NCBI RefSeq assembly: GCF_037975245.1
Contig: NC_092562.1
Span: 16,970,521 to 17,034,520, forward strand
Source of the DNA: Apostichopus japonicus
Taxonomy: Eukaryota; Echinodermata; Holothuroidea; Aspidochirotida; Stichopodidae
DNA length: 64,000 nt
Direction: 5' to 3'
The position numbers and the translations under genes were made by a program. Positions 51,850-64,000 of this stretch are shown here, in pieces. The notes beneath the pieces are model-generated. The model searched no databases and was not told the origin of the DNA. It saw only the letters and a program-made list of their open reading frames with translations. How positions within the stretch are numbered: the first letter of the stretch is position 1; each line of letters begins with the position of its first letter.

Positions 51850-53669
51850 TTCACCATCTAGGATATTTCTATTGCAAAACACTCTTCATTCACTATGAAT
51901 GTCTTACCATACGTAGTCAGTACTCGGCGTAGCTCGAAGGTGTTGATAGATAGAACTTTTGGAAAGTTTCTCTCTGTTGTCTCCAAATATCACATAAAAA
52001 ATATAACTAACGCAACCATTTTTGTCATATGTGACTTTAGTTGTCCATGGTTTTATTTTTCTTCATTCGATCATTTGTTTTCCACCCAAAAAAATCCGTC
52101 GTCCATATTGCAGCACATATATCCTATTCAAAATTAAAAAGTACAACAGCACGACTGAATTCATTTATAAGACGTACAATGTAATAGTTATCACTCATGT
52201 ACGATGTGTTGAGGAGGCGGTAGTTAGATTCATTTCAATTTTAAGAAAAAATAAGAATGATTATTTGATATTTATATATATTCGGAAACTAGTACTCATA
52301 GTTCGTTAGCACGTAGTCACGTTACGAATAATATACTTATGCATGTTTGCATGGACGCTGCTATTGTAACAATATTTTCAATTAAAGGCTTAAAACTTTT
52401 GTTGTCGTCAGGGGTGTCTTGAAGGGTGTAAAACACAGGGACATAGATTTTGAAAAGCTACAAATCCAAATGGTAAAACATTTTGTGCCTGATGAGACTT
52501 TTCGCCCTAAATGTACCTATCTACTTACTCTGGTGCATTGAATGATCGAATTTTTCTTATAATAATGTAATATTGTAATATTATGATAAATATGCCATCG
52601 GATACCTTATGTGGCGTCATTTTCATTGTTATCCGTATGTTACAAATGGCAAGGTTTGCCATTAAAATCGTTATGCTGGAAAGGCAGCATCTAACACGGG
52701 CATGGACACCCGAACAATACTGTGATGTCACCAATCATAATTTAGAATATTGGCAAAATGGTATATTCTAGTTGCAAATGGTGGCGCCATTTGTTTTCAA
52801 ACGTTTTCCATATTGTAATCGTGCAACCAATTCACAAATGTTCTCACGAGTTTCATGATCTTTTATACTTGATGGATTAATCATATTGATGTTTTCCAGG
52901 TAAGATGTGTCCTCTCTTTTGCTAATATATTTGACATTTTCGCTGTCAAATTGGACAGTCAACTTCGTGTTAAGGGGTTTGGGTAATCCAGTATGAATAT
53001 TCATTACATTTATATTTAAATGTCAAATGAGTCTAAACATGAAGTCTCATTTTAATACGGATACATGATCAATAGCTGATACCATGACATCATCTATGAC
53101 GTCATCATTCAATGTAAAATTTTAAAACTCTAGATACGAGTATGAAAATTGTATGGAATATAAAGAGGAAGTTTTTTTTTAAGAAAACGACTGAATTGAA
53201 ATTTGAAAAATAATGTATTACCTATTTGCAGTTGTAGCCTATTTGGCTATGTAGAATTAGGCCTATGTTCAATTATACTGTACAGATATCTTTTCTACAA
53301 AGCACTTTGCCTACATTAGTCTACATATATAATTTTGCACGTTAAAAATTGCACTATATAAGAAAGCCTTGTTTTGAGGTTACAATTTACTATGTATATA
53401 TAACATTTCAGCATTATTCTTCTGTTTTAGGTTGACAACATTCTTGCCTTAACATTCCACGTCACGAAACGAATCAAATAAAAACTTGAGAACATAGCAC
53501 TGGTTTTGTCCTTCTGTGTTTCGGATTATTGTCTCTCTCCCTCCCTCTCTTACAAAAAAAAAGGGGGTGTGGTGTATTTTCAGGATTTTAAAAGGAGCAT
53601 TTCATTGGAGGGAAGTGAGTAGAATCCAGTGCATATGAACAATATACTATTAATCCACAGTTATAATGC

Positions 53670-53673
<4 letters not shown>

Positions 53674-53717
<44 letters not shown>

Positions 53718-53790
53718 ATATGAGTTACGTAATCAATTACATCACAATAGTTGGATATGAGTTACGTTATCAATTACATCACAATAGTTG
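53674..53790. repeat. (TA)n tract followed by a 37-bp direct duplication
   Basis: (TA)n at 53674-53714, then GGATATGAGTTACGTAATCA... repeated once with one substitution (53716-53752 and 53753-53789). Confidence 0.9.
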
Positions 53791-54086
53791 GCAAGTCTCG
53801 GTCAACACATACATCAGAGACAGATGTAAAGAATCTATTTACGGTTTTTAGCTTCAAACGGAAATGTAAGGAAGGGCGTCAATGAGGTGGAACTCGTGTA
53901 TTCTATACCCTCGTACAACGTCTGTGCCTAGCACAATGTACTGCATGTACACAGTGGAGTCGTTAAGATATGTGAGTAGTATATATGTGTCGAACCACAG
54001 TTAATTGTTCCACTGACTTACACACTAAACTTGTCACTTTCAAGACCTGATGAAGCATTAACAGAAGTTTTCAACTGGCATATCCT

Positions 54087-54165
54087 ACCCACCACATATA
54101 TAGCTGCACCACATATATAGCTGCACCACATATATAGCTGCACCATATATATATATATAGCTGAG
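54087..54165. repeat. 17-bp tandem repeat (CACCACATATATAGCTG)
   Basis: Three near-perfect units, then a fourth expanded by extra TA dinucleotides. Confidence 0.92.
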
Positions 54166-56094
54166 ATCTTGGCCTGCCATGGCACTTGCAAATTTCCTTA
54201 TCATGACCGCTTAGAGTTTGAGCCAAAAGAGGAGCGTGTTTAGCATACTGAACTGCTCGCTCGGAGTAATATCAACATTTATCCAAAGCTTTTTTAAAAT
54301 GGTTTATATCACCTTCAATCCTCCCTATTTTTGCACCATATGAACTCTTAAAACAAGAATTGAATTAGGTAGTTTTAGCTCTTTTTCTTCGACAGTTAAC
54401 TTTTCGAGCGTACGTACTCTACTCTAATTGTGGTGTAGTACCTGTTACTGTGGAATGCCAAAAGAATAGAAAATTATGAGGCTCCCCTGCTATCGGCTGT
54501 TTCCATAGATCTATACTTCAATAACTACTCGTTAAGAACGTATCCATAGTAATTACAGAGTACATTAAATGGAGTACCAGTAGTATAACATCCCAATACG
54601 ACAACTGAATGAAGAATACGAGTACTAACTATACATAAAACATACAAGTGCTATTCGAGTACCGAGTATTTTTTGAGTACTACTACATACGCAGATAAGG
54701 CACTACATGGTAATTAGGCAATTACAGTCTGATCTGGCAGAACCTGTGTAAGATTTTACAAAGAAGGTATCAGAGCCAGAACGTGTCCTACCATGTTAAT
54801 GTCGAAGCATAAGCATATCAAGTTCCTGGGTCGTGTCGAGCCCTCTTTCTATGAGAAAAACTCCATTTTTTTTACAGTAACTGGAAGTTTTAAATGTGAT
54901 TCCGGTAATGACTAGTTACATCAATTGGTGACATTTACATCCAGGTTTTGAGGATACTCTTTTTCTTAAAAAAAAAAGTCGTCCAAAATCGAGCATTGGC
55001 ACGAAAACCAAACAACTTGGCCCACTCTCTACCCCAGTTCCCTTCCCCGAGACTGTACCCGTATACGGGCATGACTGACTAACGTAAAAAAAAAAAAAGG
55101 TCACGAGACCCTTTTGACAGGGAATATATACATCTCAAAAGATCTCGGTAGAAGGTTAGCGAACATCAAGAACATCTACTACACATGATCATAGCCAAAA
55201 GGCTGAGAAGCGAAGTTTGAGGGGTATGCTTGTTACCCGTAATACTATGTTAGGTAACATACACAAGTTTTAGTTTTACCCCTACTTATACCCAGGGATG
55301 AAAACAGACAGATGTATATGTCAGTGTATGCAGCAGTACAAACGCATTTATAAATACATGCGCGATATATCCTTCTCAAAACGAGACCCTTCCTTCGTTG
55401 CAGCAAACCTACCAATTACATATAATAACATTTGCAAGCTACATTTGTAAATGAACAGTAAAATATGAGGCCCCCCTGCTATATGTAAATGTAAATTGTA
55501 CGTTTGAAACCAAGTTGTAAGTTTCATTACTTGAAATGTCAAATAGACATTTCTGAGTCATATATGATCATACATCGGAATTATTCCGTTACTTATTTAT
55601 TATCCAACTACATCGAAAAAGAGAGGGAGAGAAAAGATGACTTCGAGAGATAACAAAAAGCATGATCTTTGTAAAAATGTTCGAGGCCGGCTAAATGCTA
55701 CAAAATCTCTAGAGAAATTATACGAATTGACCAATTTTCCAATAAGAGGACACACAGGAGTACTTTAGAGCATATTTACCCTCTCTGAGACATATTGCAT
55801 GGTTTAAGATAATTTATCAAAAAAGGGGGATAAAAAGAAATGGCACATATAGGTTTCTAATGTTCTCATCTTCCAGTTCTAAGACTTTTCTAGAAATGTT
55901 CAGTATATATATATTTCTCTAGGGAACTGTAGAAATTAACGTAATTTTATCAGTATATTTTCGTGTGTAACAGAGTAGAAAGTTTGTAGAATTCCTTATC
56001 AATTGCTTCAGTGCATGAATCATGTTAAAATAACAACAGTGTCGCCAGAGTCAGACCTGGTGGTCAGCGGAAAGAGATGATGCTCTCATGACAT

Positions 56095-56316
56095 TGATGA
56101 TGATGATGACGACGACGACGACGATGATGATGATGATGATGATGATGATGGTGGTGATGATGATGATGATGATGATGATGATGGTGGTGATGATGATGAT
56201 GATGGTGGTGATGATGATGATGATGATGGTGGTGATGATGATGATGATGATGATGGTGGTGATGATTATGATGATGATGATGATGATGATGGTGGTGATG
56301 ATGCTGATGATGATGC

Positions 56317-56348
<32 letters not shown>

Positions 56349-56475
56349 GTGGTGATGATGATGATGATGATGATGACGACGACGACGACGACGATGACGA
56401 CGACGATGACGATGATGACGACGATGGTGACGACGATGGCGATGGCGATGGCGATGGCGATGGCGATGGCGATGA
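56095..56475. repeat. (GAT)n/(GAC)n/(GATGGC)n array
   Basis: About 380 bp of GAT triplets with regular GGTGGT interruptions every 6-10 triplets, passing into GAC/GAT mixtures and finally perfect (GATGGC) hexamers. The 137-codon Met/Val open frame across it is a repeat artefact. Confidence 0.97.
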
Positions 56476-57047
56476 AGTTAACTCAAATCACCAATGCTTA
56501 ATTTTCAGAATGTTTTAAATCAAAGTTAGAATGTGAAAAATATCTTACATTACTTTTAACATTCGTGATCGAATAGACCTTTGTAAGCATCTTCGTGGAA
56601 ATATCAAAATATAATCCGTTATTGGAAGATTTGAAAATGTTCTGTTCCAGGAGAGAACTCGTACCTTGTGCACCGGGGGAAGTATTGTGGATGAGTTTCA
56701 TGCCTTATTTCAAACTAAAAGCAAGGAAAAAACTAGAGAAGTTGAGTTTTAAATCTGAGGCTGTAGCCAAGACCATCTCTTTTTCACTTTGATTTTTCAT
56801 CTATTGCTTTATTATATTTTTTCCTCTTTTTGTTTTTCTCTTTTAGTTATTTGTATTATCAAAGATATATTCATAATGTTATATTATTTAATATTGGCTC
56901 GTATACCTCCTTGGAGGATGATAGAAATATACTAAAAAAAACTGTAAGCAAACAAATTTACGTCCTTATGTCAATAGATGCCGCTTTCATCCTATATCCC
57001 TTTGGGAAAGAGTGTGATTAATATTCTCGAAAGCATATATAATAACC

Positions 57048-57350
57048 GGTGATGTGGCCGAACGGATAAAGGCGGTGGCATTTGAAGCCGCAATGAGGCT
57101 TATCAACCGAGAGGTTCCGGGTTCGATACCCGGCAGGGTCATGGCAAGATGGGTTTTTCATCCAAGAGCAATGTACGGTTTTCCCATCTGAAATGACTTT
57201 CTAAATTGAAAGATTCCAACTTTGAGTTTAAAATGTTAAATCGGAAGCCACTCGACGTGTGAATTGTAATTCATTAGCCCTTGCGGGTTTCTCCCACATT
57301 TGTGGTCGCTTAAGCGTCGTAAAAATAACTGCTGATTATTATTATTATTG
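57048..57350 (+). mobile_element. SINE with a Ser/Leu-type tRNA head and (ATT)n tail
   Basis: The first 93 nt (57048-57140) resemble a class II tRNA. It has an A box (TGGCCGAACGG), an anticodon arm GTGGC/GCCGC with loop ATTTGAA, a long variable arm, a perfect T arm CCGGG/CCCGG and B box GGTTCGATACC. Acceptor pairing is imperfect and the loop reads UUG, which does not fit a class II tRNA identity, so it is not a functional tRNA. The 3' part ends with TTGTGGTCGCTTAAGCGTCG and an (ATT)n tail, as usual for tRNA-derived SINEs. Confidence 0.8.
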
Positions 57351-58337
57351 ATTATTAATATAAAAGCATATTTACTAATGCTTATTAGTGCTTATTTACT
57401 AAAATTGCTGCAAGTAAACTTCTACTAGAAATATATTTCATATTTCAGGCATTCTCTGCAAAATATTGAAATGTTCATAATTTCCACAAATTGTGACCAA
57501 AAAAAAAAATCCTACCGTGTGTTATGTGGTATTCGTCACTTTACAACAAAATGACAAATGTTAAATCGATGAAATATTAAAGGGACCAATTGAACATTTT
57601 TTTCTGCATATGTTAAATTGCTAGCTCTCATTGGTCAGAGCAGGGAAAAGGAAATATCGAAAAGTTTCGAAAATTGTTAAACAGTCTCATGAGTGAGAAG
57701 CTTAGCTTGTGACTTTTCTTGAAAATTGTTAAATTTTAAAATTCCAATAGGTAATCACTTTTTTATAACATGTTTGTGAATTTTTATATATGTTTTCACA
57801 ACAATGTTGTTTAGAATGCATGTAAAATATTGACATTTCGAAGGCACTTTAACGCTTCCAAATTCACTTCTCCTCGGTTAGGGCCTCTGACAAGCAATTT
57901 ATTTCTAACAAAATGAAGTTATCTTCGACCACCATTTTGATTAGTGTTGTGGTTGTCATAGCGATGCATAAAGAAATATATACTGTTGCAGAAGATGATT
58001 TTCTAGTAAAATCATGGCATTGTATAAAGTTTACTTTTAGTGTCTTTGTTTTATAATACTGGTAACCTCGAGGTGTTATTTTGGCTCCAAATACATTACA
58101 AAAGGTCATAGTTTGAACCAAAACTATTTCTAAACGAAAAATTAGAAATTTTGTACCTCGGGTCAAGTTTTTTTTTCCTTACGTAGTCTTTGATATATGA
58201 CTCTAGAACCAATCACGAAGCAAGAGCTGAATGAGGCGGTCAGATAATTTAATAAAACATATTTATATAACCTATAAAATAGAGGAAAACCTGAACCGGT
58301 AAAATGTTTTTCACTCCGTGCGTAGATTAGTGGTCAA

Positions 58338-58390
58338 AAGTGGCGTACGCAAAGGGGGTACTGGGGCCCATGCCCACCCCCCCCCCCACA
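58338..58390. mobile_element. left-end fragment of a GGCGTA-type element
   Basis: AGTGGCGTACGCAAAGGGGG followed by a C-run resembles the termini of the hAT-like elements here. No matching right end was found, so this is only a fragment call. Confidence 0.35.
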
Positions 58391-59468
58391 ATATCCACCA
58401 CCAGTCTAGAGAAAACGCTCAATCAGATTTTTTTTTTTAAATTTTACAAGTATTTATTTGCACAACCTTGCTTTTAGACCTATATATTATGGACTTAATT
58501 TATTATCTAAACATGCCTCGGAATGCGCTATTTGACCTTTAACCCTTGACACTTTTCAAGGACTCCACATGTAACCGCATCCCCCTCCACCCTCATTCGT
58601 AAAAGTGTTCTTCCGCATACAGCCCTTACACCCCCTATATAGCCTACCTAAATCGGTTGGAGTAAATTTGGAAGCACTGTATAGGTGACATGGAAAGACG
58701 GCGAGGGGGGGGGGGGGCTGTTCATTTTTGGAAAATAAATACTGAAGATTCTTTATATCACTTTAATATGTCCCTCGTTTTAGAAAATGATACAAACAAG
58801 ATGAAAATGAGATTGAACTTATAGGCATTTTGGAGAGAAGGTGTCAGTATTGATACAACGCTATATATGGATGTGGTTATTTTAAGGAAGAACTCAATAG
58901 CCTTACAGGTGTAACGGGGCCCTGGAATAGTGAAAATATAACAACTTTGTGACGATGTAACTGTAAATTTTAACACGCGAGACAATTCGTCAATATTACA
59001 ACATTCACTTTGTGTCTTCCTTTAGCCGGGATACAGGGTCTGCAGAACGGGGCTGATTATGCAAATTAAGTATTATGAATTTCATAATAACAATTGTAGT
59101 GATGGTGGACTGTAACATAGACACACTTAAGAAGGTCGTTGACAAGGTTATGGTGCTGGATATGAAATATTTTAATCTGTTGTTTTAACACCATTATTCC
59201 CAACACGCATACCAAACTATAATTCACTTCGAACTTAAGGTTCAGACTGACAGTGTCCGAGGCCTGAAGGTGAACTCTCATTCGATGGGTATCATATTCT
59301 ATCTTTCCATGTGGGTGAATTATTCAAAACTTAGCTTAACAATGTTACGAGGGCCCATTGTAGCCTAACGCTAGTCACTGCTAGTGAGAAACCTAATGTT
59401 ATAATATAGAAGTCTTTAAAATTGCCTACGTGATAAATCAGTGTTTGAGAAATTAGGTCGGGTTACCG

Positions 59469-60446
59469 TGTCAGAATGTTTTAATACACGATTGTTCTGG
59501 TATATTCCTTATGATGACACGCTGGTCTCGGGTTAACTTCGGTTTACGTGGAATCAGGCGCGTGTAAGCTGTGCACGGCATCCTCGTGGATTCTCTGGAA
59601 CGTTCGCGAGATATGCAAAGGACTTCCGCGAAATAGAGAAACCGGGTCGCGTTGTTACTCAGGTGTATCGAGAAAGATCTGGCGGATTCTTGACATGGCG
59701 AATCGTATATAAACCCGCCCAGATCGGAGAGTTTCTCAGTTTCTGAACGAATACAAGCGACGACACTTGTTATACCATTCTACTATATATCGTCAGTGCT
59801 CAACTGCCAGTACTTTCTGAAGGATTGAGATATCGATACCAAGATTGATTCTTCACTTCCATTCAGAAGTTTGAAGAGGACTTTGCTGTGAAAGTACAGT
59901 TTTCCAGTGTTTATTTCGGAGAAGGTGAAGAATTTCTGTCTCCGTTGAGGAAGTTCGTTACGCCAGGAGTTGGTAGCTATATAGCTGATTTTGGACTGAC
60001 TCTGGTAATATTTAGTCGGCGAGAAGTTCGACTTGTGCTTCACTCGATTGTGGCTGGAAGTCCGTCTTCTATTTTGGAGCATCGCCGGAAAGAAGGTGAC
60101 TGCTGTTTCTGGGATCGCGAGAAAGATCGTCGAGGACCAGTGAATTTCGCGGGACAACGGACCGAGAATCGTCGTCATCAAGGTCGTGGCCGCTGAGGGA
60201 TATCGCCGTTGGAAGAGACCAGCGTGTTTTAAAGTGTATCCTATCTTGTTAAGTTTGTGAGTAATTTTCTATATATTTGTAATTACCACTTGTTGTTGTT
60301 GGTTCCAAATCCATTGTTCAATATAGTTTACATTTCATTTAATATCTCTAGACTTGTCAATTTGTCTGTGTTCCTTACGGAAACGAACCCAGGCTTGTGT
60401 CTCGTTAAAAATTAGTTATCGAGACCTCTCGCATTCCAACGTAACA
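59469..60446 (+). mobile_element. candidate solo LTR of a retrotransposon
   Basis: A GC-richer, CpG-rich island of about 1 kb in AT-rich surroundings, with possible TGT...ACA ends (TGTCAGAATG at 59469, AACGTAACA ending at 60446). It has a TATA box TATATAAA (59706-59713) followed about 25-30 bp on by a CAGTTT start-like context. I could not find a clear 5-bp duplication, a primer-binding site or gag/pol, so boundaries and class are tentative. A 102-codon frame (59888-60196) inside is unrecognised. It could instead be the promoter and first exon of an unknown gene. Confidence 0.35.
59706..59713 (+). promoter_or_regulatory. TATA box
   Basis: TATATAAA within a GC-rich context (...GAATCG to CCCGCCC...), unlike the simple TA repeats elsewhere in the window. 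Confidence 0.5.
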
Positions 60447-62045
60447 ACAAGAATAGTTACCATATTTGTACAAGAATAGTTACCCTATTTACTCTCAAAA
60501 TGGAATTCTCAATTGCTGGAATTTAAGGCCATAAGAACAATCTTTAACAATTTCCCAGACACCTAGGTCCGTGGAATGTCGCTACTATGAGAGCCCCAAG
60601 GAGTCTGTGATCCACCCCACCCCCGCCCACACCGAGCAACGTCACAATTGAAAATAATTTAAAAAGCTCTGAGCAGATGTAATAAAAGTCTATGGTGGCT
60701 TTCATTCATCTGAAACATTTGTGCGACAAAATGTTGTCTAATCTTATTAGTAACATTCTAACCCAAACAGTCCGACTGTGATGTTAATACGGCCAGTTAT
60801 TGTGTCCATACAATGTTCAGTTCAACTTAAAGTAGCCTGCCGGCTGCTAACTTAAGCTGGCAGAAAAGCACAGGCTAAAACTAACCACCGGCTCATCAAC
60901 GGTGTTTTTTCTCCTTCGCCCCCCCCCCACACCCCTCCGTCCATGTATATACCTACCCAAGACATAGGTTCTGCATAAATGTGATAATAAATGGAATAGG
61001 AAACCACATCGGTCTAAGGCTCTGGAATACTCATTTGGTTTATTTTCATTGGGGATCTTTATTTATTAAACAAACAAAATCTTGTAAAAATGTTAACCTG
61101 AATTTCATAAAAGAGACGAACTTATGTGCTGACAATGAATTTTCCAAAATATTATAATGACATCGACATTTGCCTGTAGTTTTCTTGCATATGCCATTAC
61201 CGATTCTAAAGGAGGTAACACCGAAAGTTCAAAAGAAATTTGCATGTGAAGAAATGCTCTGCTTTTACACTGCACATGCAAAAGCAGCCTGTAGGCCTAT
61301 AAGGGGGTATTCCATATTTCGAAACTTCTGACAATTTTGGTGTCTTCGTCTCAAGTTTGAGTCGGTAAGATATTTTTTCTGATTAATTCATTAATTTCTT
61401 CTACCAATCTTTGTTTAAGCGACAAGGCAAATAACGTGTTTGGTATCAAACAAAGTCTTCGGCGTATCACTTTTACAAAAATAGGCTACAGGTTCTTCTT
61501 CTTTTTGCCCCCTTTGTTTTTGTTGTTGAGATATTATGTTTGGTTCTTTCTGTTGTGAAACGGACATGAAGAATGTCTCGTAGTTGTATGCTACCCTTTA
61601 TCAACGGATCGAATGACCCCATATCTTAGACGTCATCTTGAGCACGGATATACTGCTCAGGAACTTTTGCGTGCCTTCCTTTTGCAGATAGAGATGTTGA
61701 TTGGAATATCCACTGCCGTGCCTCTACGATATGTTGATAAGTTTCCTCTCGAAAGATCCTCACCATGACAGACTAAGGCTTAGTTCCACGCGGCCACTAA
61801 TAACTGGATTCAGGTTGTAACCTTGCTCTCGCCTGCTTCGGATAATTTGTCGTAATTTGTCCTATTGTGGTTCAGTTCTGTTCAGCCTTACTAAATGTTT
61901 GGAGTAGCCTACTAGAGATCACTATCTCAAATTGCAGAAGAAATTCGTTTAAGATACAAATTTCGGTTTTATTTCATTCTCAGGGAATTTTTGGGAAAGG
62001 GATAGTTTGGTCGAATCTGTTGTGCTGTCGAAACGTGTTTACGAA

Positions 62046-62415
62046 CAAGGGCGTAGGAACCGGGGGGCTGGGGGGGGGGGGGCGCCAGCCCCCCAGTGAA
62101 AAATATGGAGGGGCGGAAGTATCATTCCGCCCCTTCCCCTGCTTCGCAAGTCAGAAAACCCCTTTTTCATTTCCAAATGAGAAAAAAATCTCATTTGGAT
62201 CGCACCAAATTGCATCTAAGGCCAGGTGAAAATGCAAAATTATTTACAAATTGGAGTGGGTGTTGAAGTGTGCTATATTGCACCAAATTGCATCTGAGGC
62301 CACCTGGAAATGCAAAAAATATCCAAAAAAAATCCCCTTAGACCCCTCCCCCAGGCCGGCCGTCAGTCTTCAGCCCCCCCCCCCCCCCACTCAAAAGTAC
62401 CTTCCTACGCCACTG
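62046..62415. mobile_element. hAT-like non-autonomous element with perfect 8-bp target duplication
   Basis: Flanked on both sides by TTTACGAA (62038-62045 and 62416-62423). The left end is CAAGGGCGTAGGAACC and the right end, opposite strand, is CAGTGGCGTAGGAAGG. Just inside both ends are G-runs (C-runs on the right). The interior has a partial direct duplication (GCACCAAATTGCATCT at about 62202 and 62280). 370 bp, no transposase. Confidence 0.88.
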
Positions 62416-62423
62416 TTTACGAA

Positions 62424-64000
62424 AGAGAGTACACTAACTCTGCCCGAGCACATATCGAAATAGGATTTATGGTTTCTGTGTTCCATTGTGCGATAACTGG
62501 GTCTTAGATGGGGATGTTTGACCCTAGCAGTCCTTTCCCTACTTTTATAAGATATATATTCTTTTGCACATCAGTGGACTAATAGGGTACCCGACATTCA
62601 GTGGTAATTCTAGAAATAAGCTATAGCGCCACCAGTGACACATCACTTCGTTTGAGCTCGTTGTAAGTTGTGCAATTCCATATGAATGTACGTGTCCATT
62701 AAAATGTGCGAACGTTCCACCTGGAAAAGAACCAAGCGAGAAAATAACCATGTCTGCAATTTTACAGTTTTGTGCCGTTGTCGTCGCTGCGATAGCAACG
62801 ATTTATGTAACTGGACAAGGTGGAATGCTGTCGAGGTGAAAAAGATGTCGAACGTGTATTAATGCACGGGTGACAGAGTTTACCTTGAAACATTTGGCCC
62901 TATCTACCCTTTTCAAATTATTCTGGGTAGTGATTCTGCGAGACTAGCATATCGGCCTATCGTGCAACAAACATTTAACTCCATACTATCACATAAGTAG
63001 CACGTATTAAGCCCTAGCCTAGTTAATAATAGTACCTTGAGGTGACCATAATTTTTATTCCAGTAAAATCCGGGAACATAACGTTGATGTGGACATCCTC
63101 ATGTTGTTAGGCCCACCTAAGTTACACTGTAGGCCTAGTCTATGCAAGGGAGGGTGGAATTCTGAGGGCCCCAAGATAGAATTCTGATGCCAAAAAGCTG
63201 TATTGTTTCCATGTGAATTACAGGCTATAAAATTTTGAATGATCTGGGTTGCTTTTAGGCCTATCTATGAAACGTGAATAAACTTATGTTCGTAATTGCA
63301 AACAGTCCAAAGTTTTGTTGAGACTGAAAGGAAGACATGCCAAAACAGCTAACATTTAATTTATTTATGACCCATTCTACCAAATCAGGGATATTCCCTG
63401 GATAATACATTAATCCAGCGACATTTCTGGAGACTTACTAAAACACATGATAGATTATTGTAAATTAATAGGAAGGAAATAAATGTGTTGGTTATACTGT
63501 AGGCCTTCGGGAAGCTGAATATCATGTAAAAGAAGGGAGAATTCCTAAACCTAGTCTGGGTCAAATATCTTTGTTTATTTGGTGGCACTAACATGCCTGC
63601 ATGTTATCTTTTCTGCATACCACTTGTCAGTTTATGTTGTGGGCAGGTACCTACTGTGGACCAACATTATGATGCAATATATTTAAATTACAAAATCACA
63701 ATTAAAACCACACTCTGCCCCTCTGTATACAATCCTATACAATGTCACAAGTCACAAATTCCCCTCAACACAAGGTGACACCAACTGTCATGGATAATGA
63801 ATATTATCTTTTGAGAGTACTACCCAAAAATGGTCATTTGATAAAAATGTTGTCTTATATACCTGTAATTTGTTACAAATATGTTACTTTAAAGTTAACA
63901 TGTTTGTAAGCAAATGAACAGGAAAAAAACAGAGAAAATAAATATTTAGTTTCATCGAGTTAGTTGCTTTTATATGTTACTCTAAATTGTTATAGTCTAC
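62424..64000. other. non-coding stretch to the window end
   Basis: AT-rich sequence with short open frames only. I see no supported gene, repeat family or RNA gene. Confidence 0.5.

Noticed and set aside
53437-53482. Terminal exon suggested by TTCTTCTGTTTTAG followed by AATAAA
   Set aside because: One acceptor and one poly(A)-like hexamer within 50 bp are expected by chance in AT-rich DNA. No coding frame or partner exon was found.
56498-57021. Short open frames after the (GAT)n array
   Set aside because: 60-67 codons, AT-rich, no domains. Consistent with chance.
57048-57140. Functional tRNA-Ser or tRNA-Leu gene
   Set aside because: The acceptor stem pairs poorly, the loop would read UUG, and it continues into a SINE body with an (ATT)n tail.

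Overview
The window looks like nuclear DNA of an animal, most likely a marine invertebrate deuterostome such as an echinoderm. This is inference from several traits: AT-rich DNA, spliceosomal introns of 1.3-13.4 kb, many long (TA)n tracts and poly-C/poly-G runs, tRNA-derived SINEs, and hAT-like and TTAA-flanked transposons. Nothing in it is bacterial or organellar. Most short open frames come from simple repeats.

One host gene is well supported. It runs on the + strand from 8988 to 46868 as the 3' half of a larger gene. Six exons (8988-9139, 22575-22703, a proposed 30-nt microexon at 23983-24012, 36955-37034, 38754-38898, 43760-46868) join in one continuous reading frame with matching splice phases. 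The first visible exon encodes one membrane-spanning helix followed by a basic stop-transfer segment. The rest is a low-complexity cytoplasmic tail of about 1,160 residues, rich in Ser, Arg, Glu and Asp, of which 1,035 residues lie in the last exon. The joined product is 1,214 residues from the membrane exon to the stop. The extracellular part and promoter were not found and probably lie left of the window. I do not recognise the family.

Region by region: 1-8987 holds simple repeats, a large palindrome (4033-4308) and no gene I can support. 9140-22574 is an intron holding a TTAA-flanked MITE (14836-15645), a hAT-like element (16267-16635) and a SINE fragment (21064-21150). 24013-36954 is an intron holding a tRNA-like SINE (24897-25019), a 5.2-kb terminal-inverted-repeat element (25282-30506) that carries a broken multi-exon gene resembling the C-terminal region of SAMD3-like proteins, three copies of a second SINE, and a hAT-like element with a perfect 8-bp target duplication (35265-36050). 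37035-38753 holds a relative of that element. 46869-64000 is 3' UTR and then intergenic DNA, with two minisatellites, a (GAT)n array, further hAT-like elements (51625-51849, 62046-62415), a Ser/Leu-tRNA-like SINE (57048-57350) and a candidate solo LTR with a TATA promoter (about 59469-60446).

The most interesting items are the SAMD3-like gene inside an element with no recognisable transposase, and the membrane protein with its single-exon disordered tail.
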